Source: Paracoccaceae bacterium
GTDB taxonomy: Bacteria; Pseudomonadota; Alphaproteobacteria; Rhodobacterales; Rhodobacteraceae
NCBI GenBank assembly: GCA_024226455.1
Contig: JAAELR010000442.1
Location: 1 to 47,440, forward strand
DNA length: 47,440 nt
Direction: 5' to 3'
This document shows, one piece after another, positions 26,200-34,396 of the stretch; the stretch's first letter is position 1; each line of letters opens with the position of its first letter. Below the pieces are notes generated by a model. That model was not told where the DNA came from, did no database searches, and saw only the letters and a program-made list of their open reading frames with translations. The position numbers and the translations under genes were made by a program.

Positions 26200-27249
26200 A
26201 TGCCAGTTGCGTTCGACAGCCTAGCCGATTTCTATGCCGCGCCGTTCGACGATGTGATCGATGTGCGCTCGCCGTCGGAATTCGCCGAGGATCATATTCC
26301 GGGCGCCATGTCGCTGCCGGTTCTGTCGGACGCGGAACGGGCGCGAGTGGGCACGATCTATGTGCAGGAGGCGCCGTTTCGGGCCCGCAAGATCGGTGCC
26401 GCGCTGGTGGCGCGCAGCGCGGCGGCGCATATCGAGGGGCCGCTGGCGATGCGCGATGGTTCTTGGCAGCCGCTGGTCTATTGCTGGCGCGGTGGCCAGC
26501 GGTCGGGGTCGTTCGCCTCGATCCTCAGCCAGATCGGCTGGCGGGCAGATCTGGTCGAGGGCGGTTACCGCAGCTATCGGCGGCTGGTGGTACGGATGCT
26601 GCACGAGACCGCGCTGCCGCACCGGTTGGTGCTGCTGGACGGCAACACCGGGACGGCGAAGACCGAATTGCTGGCTCTTGTGGCGCAGCGCGGGGTGCAG
26701 GTGCTGGATCTTGAGGGGCTGGCGGCGCATCGCGGCTCGCTGTTTGGCGCGGTGGCGCGGCCGCAGCCGGCCCAAAAGGGGTTCGAGAGCGCGCTGGCGC
26801 AGGCTTTGACCGGGCTCGATCCGGCCCGCCCGGTGCTGGTCGAGGCGGAATCGAGCAAGGTTGGCGATCTGCTGGTGCCGCCGTCGCTGTGGGCTGCGAT
26901 GCGGGGGGCGCCACGGCTGGAGGTGACGGCACCGCTGGGGGCTCGGGCGCGCTATTTGACGCGTGCCTATGCCGACCTGACGGCGGATGCGGCGGCGCTG
27001 CAGGTGACGCTGGCATTGTTGCTGCCGTTTCAGGGCCAGGCCCGGGTCGAGACCTGGCAGGCGATGGCGGCGGCGGGGGAATTCGAGACCCTGGCGGGCG
27101 AACTGATGCAGCACCATTACGATGCCCGCTATGAGAAATCGCGGGGGCCGCGGGCCGGCACGGTCCGGGCGCAGGTGGCAATGCGTGACCTGGCAGAGGC
27201 CGATCTGGCGCGGGCGGCGGACCGGATCGAGGGTTTTCTGGAACGGTGA
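26200..27249 (+). CDS. mnmH: tRNA 2-selenouridine synthase
   Basis: This 349-residue enzyme (MnmH/SelU/YbbB) replaces sulfur with selenium in 2-thiouridine at the tRNA wobble base, using selenophosphate. The N-terminal rhodanese domain has DVRSPSEFAEDHIPGA and the active cysteine C95 in Y-C-W-R-G-G-Q-R-S-G-S. The C-terminal P-loop domain has DGNTGTAKTELL at ~147-158 and LDLEGLAAHRGSLFG. Length is normal. It converges on the selD fusion that supplies selenophosphate, giving a self-contained selenouridine module. No selA, selB or selC is visible in the window. Confidence 0.92.
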   Translation: MPVAFDSLADFYAAPFDDVIDVRSPSEFAEDHIPGAMSLPVLSDAERARVGTIYVQEAPFRARKIGAALVARSAAAHIEGPLAMRDGSWQPLVYCWRGGQRSGSFASILSQIGWRADLVEGGYRSYRRLVVRMLHETALPHRLVLLDGNTGTAKTELLALVAQRGVQVLDLEGLAAHRGSLFGAVARPQPAQKGFESALAQALTGLDPARPVLVEAESSKVGDLLVPPSLWAAMRGAPRLEVTAPLGARARYLTRAYADLTADAAALQVTLALLLPFQGQARVETWQAMAAAGEFETLAGELMQHHYDARYEKSRGPRAGTVRAQVAMRDLAEADLARAADRIEGFLER

Positions 27250-27253
27250 CGGT

Positions 27254-27287
27254 GCGCTCATCGGGCCCTCGCGGGCCCTCCTCGCTG
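27254..27287. repeat. 34-bp dispersed intergenic repeat, copy 2
   Basis: This is the reverse complement of 21841-21874 with one mismatch (GCGAGGGCCC where the other copy has GCAAGGGCCC). It lies in the 90-bp convergent gap between mnmH and selD. Immediately after it, GCGATGAGCGTTGGG occurs twice within about 40 bp (27296-27338), adding a short direct repeat. Confidence 0.7.
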
Positions 27288-27338
27288 GGCGGCGAGCGAT
27301 GAGCGTTGGGGCGGAGCCCCGCGCGATGAGCGTTGGGT

Positions 27339-29513
27339 TCAGCGCACCCGGATGAAGGGTGGACCTTCCTCGATGCAGCCAATCTCTGCCGCGTCGATGC
27401 CCGCATCGCCAAGCGCGGCAAGGCTGCGATCTGCCTCTTGCGGCGCCACCGCGGCGAGCAGGCCGCCGGCGGTCTGCGGGTCAAAGAGCAGATCGGCGCG
27501 GGGGCTGTCGGGCAGTTGCATGGCTGCGGCGATGCGGCGATTTTCAGGGTAGAGCGTCGAGCGGATGCCGCGCGCGGCCAGCTCTTCGGCGCCCGCCATC
27601 ACAGGGATGCTTGCCAGATCGAGCCGGGCCCCGACGCCCGAGGCGCGGCAGATGTTCAGGCAATGCCCGGCGAGACCGAAGCCGGTGACGTCTGTCATGG
27701 CGTGGGCGCGGCCCAGGATCCGCGCCGCGGCACCCTGTGGTCGGGCCATGATCTCCAGAGCCTGCATCACCTGGTCGCCGCGCGCCTGGCGTGTCATTTC
27801 ACCGGCCAGGATGGTGCCCGAGCCGATCGGTTTGGTCAGGATCAGCCGGTCGCCGGGCTGCGCGCCAGCCAGCGTGACGGGCGCCCCGTCGAGCAGGCCG
27901 CTGACGCTGAAGCCCAGCGTCAGTTCGGCGCCGGACGAGCTGTGGCCGCCGGCGATGTCGGCGCCTTCGGCGACGAAGACCCCAGCGGCGGCGGCCATGA
28001 TCTCGGCCAGCCAGGCGCGCTGCATCGGTTCTGCCATGCGCGGCAGGATCACGGTGGCAAGTGCTGCCTGCGGCGTCGCACCCATCGCCCAGATATCGCC
28101 CATTGCATGCACCGCGGCGATGCGTGCCATCACAAAAGGATCTTCGGTGAAGGCGCGCAGGTGGTCGGTGGTGAGAACCTGGCGCGTGCCGCCGGTCAGC
28201 AAGATGGCGGCATCGTCGCCGGGGGCACTGACGATGTCGGCTCTGGTCGGCTCTGGCAGCGCGGCCAGCGCCTGCGTCAGCGCGTCGCCGCCGATCTTCG
28301 AGCCGCAGCCGCCGCATTGCGGCTTGTCACCCAGGGTCTCGGCAACGCCAAACGCGGTCTCACGCGGCAGCACGGGGCTGGGCATGCGCGGCAACTCGGC
28401 GAATTTGGCCATGAATCTCAGGTCGATCCGGTTCTTGAGGCGCCATAGCCAGCGGCCCAGCAGGCGGCCGCCGTATTTCTCGACAACGGCGGATTTGCCG
28501 CCCAGCGAGATCAGTTTCAGATAGTCGCGCTGCGGCCGGTAGCGGCGTCGGCTGGTGCCGGTGAGATCGGCGCGCAGGTTGCGACCGAGCACCGGTGCCT
28601 GGCGCACCGCATAGACCCCGGCCTTGGCGCGCGGCGAGGGCAGGGCGGCGCAGTCGCCGACGGCGAAGATCGACGGGTCAGAGCTTTGCAGTTCAGCATC
28701 GACCCTGATGAAACCATCTTGCAAGGCCAGCCCTGTGTTCTGGAGCCAGCCTTGCGGTCGGGCGCCGGCGATGCCGACGGTCAGATCGGCGGCAATCTCG
28801 GTGCCGCTCTGCAGGGTGACGCTGCCGGCACCGACCGCGATGGGCGCGGCGTGCTCGGCCAGGCGGACCCCCTGGTGGTCCATGTTGCGCAACAGCGTCT
28901 GGCGGGTGCTGGCGCCGAGGCCGGGCAGGGCGGCGGCCTGGTCTATCAGGGTGACTTGGGGGGCGTGGCCATCGGCGCGCAGGGCGTGCGCCATCGCCAG
29001 GCTCAGTTCCACCCCGCCGATGCCGGCGCCGATCACCGCGACCCGCGGCGCGGCGCGGTCGGCGGCGACATCGGCGCGAAAGCGTTGCCAGCGGTCGGCA
29101 TAGGGACCCAGCGGTTTGACGGCGATAGCGTGTTCGGCAAAGCCGGGCAGGCCCGACGGGTGCGAGGCGATGCCGATATTGATTGAGGCAATGTCATAGG
29201 GCACTGGCGGGCGGCCTGCCACGAGGACCAGCCGGGCGGCTGGGTCGAGCCCCGATACCGCCGCGTCGATCAGGCGGGCCCCGGCGAAGCGGGCCAGTTG
29301 CACCAGGTCGATCATCAGGTCATCGCGGGAATAGTGCCCGGCGATATGGCCCGGAAGCATGCCTGAGTAGGGCGCCGTGGGGCCGGGGCTGATCAGCGTC
29401 AGGCGCACGCCGGGCAGCGGCGCCATGCCCCAACTGCGCAACACCAGTGCGTGGGCATGGCCGCCGCCGATCAGAACGAGCTCTTTGGTCAGGGGGAGAG
29501 GGCCGGGCATCAT
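27339..29513 (-). CDS. selD: Selenide, water dikinase with N-terminal NADH dehydrogenase-like domain
   Basis: The 724-residue fusion has a pyridine-nucleotide-disulfide oxidoreductase-type domain at ~1-365. It shows VLIGGGHAHALVLRSWG near the start, VAVIGAGIGGVELSLAMAH mid-domain, and the FAVGDCAAL FAD motif. A complete SelD follows (~385-724). The SelD active site reads G-G-C403-G-S-K, with cysteine (TGC) rather than selenocysteine, then DDAAILLTGGTRQVLTTDHL and MGDIWAMGATPQAAL. SelD makes selenophosphate from selenide and ATP; the flavin domain may deliver selenide or reductant. The fusion is known in several bacterial groups. The ATG at 29513 is followed at once by another at 29510. No clear ribosome site is seen. 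It faces mnmH. Confidence 0.9.
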   Translation of the reverse strand: MMPGPLPLTKELVLIGGGHAHALVLRSWGMAPLPGVRLTLISPGPTAPYSGMLPGHIAGHYSRDDLMIDLVQLARFAGARLIDAAVSGLDPAARLVLVAGRPPVPYDIASINIGIASHPSGLPGFAEHAIAVKPLGPYADRWQRFRADVAADRAAPRVAVIGAGIGGVELSLAMAHALRADGHAPQVTLIDQAAALPGLGASTRQTLLRNMDHQGVRLAEHAAPIAVGAGSVTLQSGTEIAADLTVGIAGARPQGWLQNTGLALQDGFIRVDAELQSSDPSIFAVGDCAALPSPRAKAGVYAVRQAPVLGRNLRADLTGTSRRRYRPQRDYLKLISLGGKSAVVEKYGGRLLGRWLWRLKNRIDLRFMAKFAELPRMPSPVLPRETAFGVAETLGDKPQCGGCGSKIGGDALTQALAALPEPTRADIVSAPGDDAAILLTGGTRQVLTTDHLRAFTEDPFVMARIAAVHAMGDIWAMGATPQAALATVILPRMAEPMQRAWLAEIMAAAAGVFVAEGADIAGGHSSSGAELTLGFSVSGLLDGAPVTLAGAQPGDRLILTKPIGSGTILAGEMTRQARGDQVMQALEIMARPQGAAARILGRAHAMTDVTGFGLAGHCLNICRASGVGARLDLASIPVMAGAEELAARGIRSTLYPENRRIAAAMQLPDSPRADLLFDPQTAGGLLAAVAPQEADRSLAALGDAGIDAAEIGCIEEGPPFIRVR

Positions 29514-30068
29514 GGGCGGTGCTCTAGCGGCTCTGTCAGGGGAATGCGAGGGCCGTATCGGTCGCAGGGGGGGCGGCGGAACGGCGCTCGCCGCTGGCGC
29601 GACGTCGCCCCGCCCACCGTCCCCAGACCACCCCCCAAACGTGTGAAAGCCTGTTTCCTGTCGGGTGCCTATGGTGCCAGCCATTGCCCGGCCCTGCCGC
29701 CGCTGCGGCAATAGCGCGCGGCGGGGTCAGTCACCGGGGAGATGCGCGATGCCCATTTCGGACAGGGTGAGGGTCAGGACGGCGGATTTCCCGGGATCCG
29801 GGGCGCGGGAATGGGTGTCGGAGGCGGAGATTGCGGTGCCGGGGGCCGGCACCGCGCAGGACGACCATGGCGCCTGTGGTCCGCCGTCCCGACCGGTCGT
29901 GGCCAGCACCGCGCGGGTTCTCGGTCAGACCTGCAGCGCATCCGCCCCCCGCCGCCGCCACCGGGCCCAGCATAGCCTGATCAGCGTCTCATGCCACAGT
30001 GCCACATTCGCACCCGTCCGACGTCGGGCGCCGGGCATCGGCACCTGAGGTGTGACGCAATTGCCGGC
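29514..30068. other. Intergenic stretch of about 550 bp, no gene assigned
   Basis: It lies upstream of selD and downstream of the di-heme peroxidase, both on the minus strand. The longest frames (60-130 codons) have biased, arginine/proline-rich translations and no ribosome sites. No tRNA, repeat or clear terminator was found. It probably holds the selD promoter. Confidence 0.5.
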
Positions 30069-31424
30069 TCAGTCAACCGGCAGGCCGCTTGGCACCGTGT
30101 CGGGGCGGCCGAGGGGGCGGTTTGTTGCGGTCTTGCCGGTCAGTGAGTGCAGGAATTCCACGATATCACCGACTTGCGCGTAACTCATCAGCGGCAGATC
30201 GACATCGATCCGGGCAAGGATGCGCTGGGTCTCGGAGGCATCGCCGAGAATCAAGCCGTCGATCGGGGCAAGCCAATCGGCCTTTGTCAGCACAGCCTGG
30301 TCCAGGGTCCATTGCAGGGTGCTTGCCTTTGGGTCCAGATGGTGGCGCACCATCGCTTCGAGCGTCGGCATGGCGCCATTGTGACCATAGGGCGCGGTCA
30401 GCGCGATGTTGCGCAGGAACGGCACGCGGAAGCTGTAGGCATCGTCCAGATCGTCGGTTTCGGCCAGCCGGCCCACGTCACGTGCCATCGGGTCGGAGGG
30501 CCGGGTGCGGCCCGGGCCGAAAACCGGCAGCCCTATTGCGCGGAAGCTCTGATCGGACAGCATCGGGCCTGCGTGGCATTCCGAACAGCCGCCCTCGCCG
30601 AAAAATAGCTCCATGCCGCGTTTCTCGGCGTCGCTCATCGCGGTGTCGTCACCGGCGAGATAGGCGTCGAACGGGCTGTCATGGTTGCGGAAATCGGTGC
30701 CGATGAAGGCGGCTATGGCGTTGACGACCTCGACAATGGTGATGTCGTCGCGGCTTTGCACATGGTCGAAGGCGGCGATGAACATCGGCTCGTAAGCCTC
30801 GACCCCGCGCACCTGTTCGGCGACCAGCGGCCAGACCTCGTGCGCGCCCCTGGCGGCGGCGACGCCGACCGGGTTCTCATCTGCCTGGCCCGCCATCTCG
30901 TCGCCCGAGGTCATCGGGAACAGCGCCTGCGCCGCAAGGATGCTGTTGAGCCCCTCGGGCAGGCGGGAGCCCGCAGGGGTGAGAAAGCCGCTGGGATAGC
31001 CATCGGCGGTGGCGACGCGACCGTCATGGAACAGGAACTTGACATCGCGGTGCCCGAGGTTCCACAGCGCCGGCGCGTTGCGCGGCACGCGCTGTTTGAT
31101 CCGGTCGCTGCCGCTGCCGGCGGTGCGCAGGGTGCCCAGGCCAGCGCCCCCCTCGCCGACGCTGAGCGACAGGCCGTCGGCGCTGCCCAGAGCGTGGTGA
31201 TGGCAGGTCGCACATGCGATGTTGCGATTGCCCGACAGGACCTTGTCGTAAAACAGCAACTGCCCGAGTTCGGCCTGAGCCTGGTCGAAGGCGATGAAAT
31301 CGTCATCGGTCAGCGGGTCGGGCAGGTCGAGCGCCGCGGCGGGCATTGTGGTCAGCCCGAGGAATAGACAGGCGAGCACGGGAGGCATGCCGGGACGAAT
31401 GCGATTGCGGATCTGATCGAACAT
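30069..31424 (-). CDS. Di-heme cytochrome c peroxidase family protein (MauG-like)
   Basis: The 451-residue secreted protein has an N-terminal signal segment (PPVLACLFLGLTTMPAAA) and two heme motifs, CATCH at 71-75 and CSECH at 280-284, in the arrangement of bacterial di-heme peroxidases. Further family blocks are RNAPALWNL, LFHDGRVA, DSPFDAYLAGD and FRVPFLRNIALTAPYGHNGAM, the last supplying a likely distal-side region. Members either reduce peroxide or, like MauG, oxidise partner proteins. The ATG at 31424 was chosen over an upstream TTG because GCGAGG stands about 13 bases ahead. There is no mau or other partner gene beside it, so the substrate is unknown. It is divergent from the tandem dehydrogenases. 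Confidence 0.85.
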   Translation of the reverse strand: MFDQIRNRIRPGMPPVLACLFLGLTTMPAAALDLPDPLTDDDFIAFDQAQAELGQLLFYDKVLSGNRNIACATCHHHALGSADGLSLSVGEGGAGLGTLRTAGSGSDRIKQRVPRNAPALWNLGHRDVKFLFHDGRVATADGYPSGFLTPAGSRLPEGLNSILAAQALFPMTSGDEMAGQADENPVGVAAARGAHEVWPLVAEQVRGVEAYEPMFIAAFDHVQSRDDITIVEVVNAIAAFIGTDFRNHDSPFDAYLAGDDTAMSDAEKRGMELFFGEGGCSECHAGPMLSDQSFRAIGLPVFGPGRTRPSDPMARDVGRLAETDDLDDAYSFRVPFLRNIALTAPYGHNGAMPTLEAMVRHHLDPKASTLQWTLDQAVLTKADWLAPIDGLILGDASETQRILARIDVDLPLMSYAQVGDIVEFLHSLTGKTATNRPLGRPDTVPSGLPVD

Positions 31425-31980
31425 TATTTGAAAACCTCGCAGCAAAAAGATGGACTCTGGTGCTACCCTTGGCCGGAATCACGACGAATTCAACCTTAAT
31501 ATGGTTAACAGATTGGTTCCGTCGCTTGCTACCAGGGGTGGATTGCGAGGGTTCTGCTCGCGCTTTGCGGGTATTGCGCCAAGTCTGGACCGGTTGCGGC
31601 CGGGCGATGGTATTCCTGATGATTTGCGCTGAAATGGACCGCAATGGCGCGAGCTGACCCGGATTGTTGTGGTGTTTCCCGACCGGCCGGTCCGGACATG
31701 CGCGGTGATGCGTTTCAGATCACCGGTTTCGGGGCGCGATTGTCGCTGCAAGCAAGCCCCGTGTCGCGCCTGACGCGGACCGGGGCACGGGGGGCGTATT
31801 GGAATGGGTACCATAGCGAAAGGTGAACCCCGTGCCCGCCATCCAGCCACCCTGTGAGGCCGCAAAACATCCCGAAGCGGGCTGTTGCCGCCCGGCGCCC
31901 GCCTGTAGCCTTGCGCATGACAGGGGTGGTGCCGGTGCGGGCGGGTCCGGCGCGGGCCAGGATGAACGTGGGGCAAGGCA
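31425..31980. promoter_or_regulatory. Divergent intergenic region of about 550 bp
   Basis: It separates the di-heme peroxidase (-) from the tandem FAD/GcvT genes (+), so it should contain both promoters. The part near the peroxidase (31445-31520) is A/T-rich and includes a near-palindrome AACCTTAATATGGTT at 31492-31506. The remaining 400 bp are high-G+C with no convincing ORF. I looked for glycine, SAM and cobalamin riboswitch cores and recognised none. Confidence 0.4.
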
Positions 31981-34392
31981 ATGAAGACACATGCAAGGGT
32001 CGTTGTCATCGGCGGCGGGGTCGTGGGCTGTTCGGTGCTATACCATCTGACGCGGATGGGCTGGTCGGATATCGTTCTGCTGGAACGGTCAGAATTGACC
32101 AGCGGCTCTACCTGGCACGCGGCGGGCGGCTTTCACACGCTGAACTCCGACACCAACATGGCCGCACTTCAGGGATACACCATCCGGCTATATCGCGAGT
32201 TGGAAGAGATCACCGGCATGTCTTGCGGGCTGCACCATGTGGGAGGCGTGACCATCGCCGACAACCGCGACCGCATGGACATGCTGATCGCCGAGCGGGC
32301 CAAGCACCGCTACATGGGGCTCGAGACGGAAATCCTGTCGCCCGAGGAAATCGCGCAAGTTGCACCGGTGACCAATGTCGAGGGCATTCTGGGCGGGCTC
32401 TATGACCCGCTCGACGGGCATCTCGATCCCTCGGGCACGACCCATGCCTATGCCAGGGCGGCACGTATGGCCGGCGCCGGGATAGAGACCCACTGCATGG
32501 TGCAACAGACCAACCCGCGCGCCGACGGCACCTGGGAGGTGGTGACCGACAAGGGCACCATCGTGGCCGAGCACGTGGTCAACGCCGCCGGGCTGTGGGC
32601 GCGCGAGGTGGCGGCGATGGCGGGGCTGTATCTGCCGCTGCATCCCATGGAGCACCAGTATCTGGTGACCGACGATCTGCCCGAGATCTATGAGCGCGAG
32701 GCCGAGCACCCGCATGTGATGGACCCCGCCGGAGAGAGCTATCTGCGGCAAGAGGGCCGGGGGATGTGCATCGGGTTTTATGAGCAGACCTGCCGCCCCT
32801 GGGCGGTGGGTGGCACGCCCTGGAGCTTCGGGCACGAGCTATTGCCCGACGATCTCGACAAGATCACCGACTCGGTGGCCTTCGCCTATCGGCGCTTTCC
32901 GGTGCTGGAACAGGCCGGGGTGAAATCGGTGATCCACGGGCCGTTCACATTCGCGCCCGATGGCAACCCGCTGGTCGGCCCGGTGCCGGGGATGCGCGGC
33001 TATTGGTCGGCCTGCGCCGTGATGGCAGGGTTCAGCCAGGGCGGCGGGGTCGGCAAATCGCTGGCCGAATGGATGGTAGAGGGCGAGCCCGAGACGGATG
33101 TCTTTGCCATGGACGTGGCGCGGTTCGGCAACTGGACGGGGCCGGACTGGACCCGCCTGAAGGTGACCGAGAATTATCAGCGCCGGTTCTCTATCTCTTA
33201 TCCGAATGAGGAACTGCCCGTGGGGCGACCGCTGGAAACCACACCCGCCTATGGCTTGTGGGATGCCCAACGCGCCGTGTTCGGCGCTGCCTACGGCATG
33301 GAGCATGTCAACTATTTCGCGCCCCAAGGCGAGGCGTGTTTCGAGGTTCCGTCCTTTCGCCGCTCGAACGCCTTTGCGGCGGTGGGCGCCGAAGCCTGCG
33401 CCGTGCGCCTGGCGGTGGGAATCAACGAGATCCACAATTTCGGCAAATACCTGGTCACCGGCCCGCGGGCGGTGGACTGGCTGAACAGGATCATGGCGAA
33501 CCGGGTGCCAGAGCCGGGCCGGATGACCCTGACGGCCATGCTGAGCCCGAAAGGCAAGATCATCGGGGATTTCACCATGATGCGGCTGGATGTTGACAAA
33601 GTGCAACTGACGGCAAGCTTTTCCGCACAGGCATTTCACATGCGCTGGTTCTTGGCACATCAGGAAGGCGGCGTAACTATCAAAAATAGATCAAAAAAAC
33701 TACTTGGGTTTCAGATCGCAGGGCCACAAGCGCGCGCCGTGCTAAGCGCCGCAACAGGGTCGAATTGTTCGAATAGTGTAATCCCATTTCTCTCGGTACG
33801 GCAAATGGCAGTGCGCCACATTCCCGTCACCGTGGCGCGGGTCAGCTATACCGGCGACCTGGGCTACGAGGTTTATTGCCACCGCGAACATCAGGTTGCC
33901 TTGTACAGGATGCTGTCCGAGGCCGGCACCGAACACGGGCTGCGGCCCTTCGGCATGCGGGCGATGATGTCGTTGCGGCTGGAGAAATCCTTTGGCTCAT
34001 GGATGGCTGAATACCGCCCCGATTATACGCCGGCCGAGACCGGGCTTGACCGTTTCGTGTCGTTCGGCAAAAGCGACTTCATCGGTCGCGACGCCGCCAT
34101 GGCGGCGCGCGAAGCCCCGCCTGCGCGGCGCCTGACGAGTTTTCTGGTCGATGCCGACGACGCCGACGTCGTCGCCTACGAGCCGATTTTCGACGGCGCG
34201 GATGTCGTCGGATTCTGCACCTCGGGCGGCTATGCGCATTTCAGCGGAAAATCCGTAGCCATCGGTTTTTTGCCCCGCGAACGCATCGCCGACGGGGCAG
34301 CGTTCGATATCGAAATCCTTGGGCAGCGCCGCAGGGCGATTGTTCACCAAACACCCCTGTTTGACGCGGACGCGTCACGAATGAGAGGCTAA
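31981..34392 (+). CDS. FAD-dependent dehydrogenase with GcvT domain (dimethylglycine/sarcosine dehydrogenase type), copy 1
   Basis: The 803-residue protein joins an N-terminal DAO-type FAD domain (VVVIGGGVVGCSVLYHL; covalent-flavin signature S-T-W-H46-A-A-G) to a C-terminal aminomethyltransferase (GcvT) domain from ~430. The GcvT part has FRRSNAF-AVGAEACAVR, FGKYLVTGPRAVDWLNRIM, and VSYTGDLGYEVY. Family members oxidatively N-demethylate dimethylglycine, sarcosine or related methylamines and pass the methylene group to tetrahydrofolate. The exact substrate cannot be read off. The gene lies 4 bp before its paralogue. A stretch at about 33655-33800 is strikingly A/T-rich (AAAAATAGATCAAAAAAAC, codons such as CTA, AGA and TCA) in an otherwise G/C-ending gene, although the frame stays open and aligned with the paralogue. 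Confidence 0.85.
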   Translation: MKTHARVVVIGGGVVGCSVLYHLTRMGWSDIVLLERSELTSGSTWHAAGGFHTLNSDTNMAALQGYTIRLYRELEEITGMSCGLHHVGGVTIADNRDRMDMLIAERAKHRYMGLETEILSPEEIAQVAPVTNVEGILGGLYDPLDGHLDPSGTTHAYARAARMAGAGIETHCMVQQTNPRADGTWEVVTDKGTIVAEHVVNAAGLWAREVAAMAGLYLPLHPMEHQYLVTDDLPEIYEREAEHPHVMDPAGESYLRQEGRGMCIGFYEQTCRPWAVGGTPWSFGHELLPDDLDKITDSVAFAYRRFPVLEQAGVKSVIHGPFTFAPDGNPLVGPVPGMRGYWSACAVMAGFSQGGGVGKSLAEWMVEGEPETDVFAMDVARFGNWTGPDWTRLKVTENYQRRFSISYPNEELPVGRPLETTPAYGLWDAQRAVFGAAYGMEHVNYFAPQGEACFEVPSFRRSNAFAAVGAEACAVRLAVGINEIHNFGKYLVTGPRAVDWLNRIMANRVPEPGRMTLTAMLSPKGKIIGDFTMMRLDVDKVQLTASFSAQAFHMRWFLAHQEGGVTIKNRSKKLLGFQIAGPQARAVLSAATGSNCSNSVIPFLSVRQMAVRHIPVTVARVSYTGDLGYEVYCHREHQVALYRMLSEAGTEHGLRPFGMRAMMSLRLEKSFGSWMAEYRPDYTPAETGLDRFVSFGKSDFIGRDAAMAAREAPPARRLTSFLVDADDADVVAYEPIFDGADVVGFCTSGGYAHFSGKSVAIGFLPRERIADGAAFDIEILGQRRRAIVHQTPLFDADASRMRG

Positions 34393-34396
34393 GAAC

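Noticed and set aside
28300-28325. Selenocysteine in the SelD active site
   Set aside because: The codon is TGC, read as cysteine; no in-frame TGA is present there.
29714-30048. ORFs upstream of selD on both strands
   Set aside because: They have no ribosome sites, arginine/proline-biased composition and no recognisable motif.
31650-31980. Possible riboswitch upstream of the FAD/GcvT genes
   Set aside because: No glycine, SAM, tetrahydrofolate or cobalamin core sequence could be identified by eye; only generic G+C-rich hairpins.
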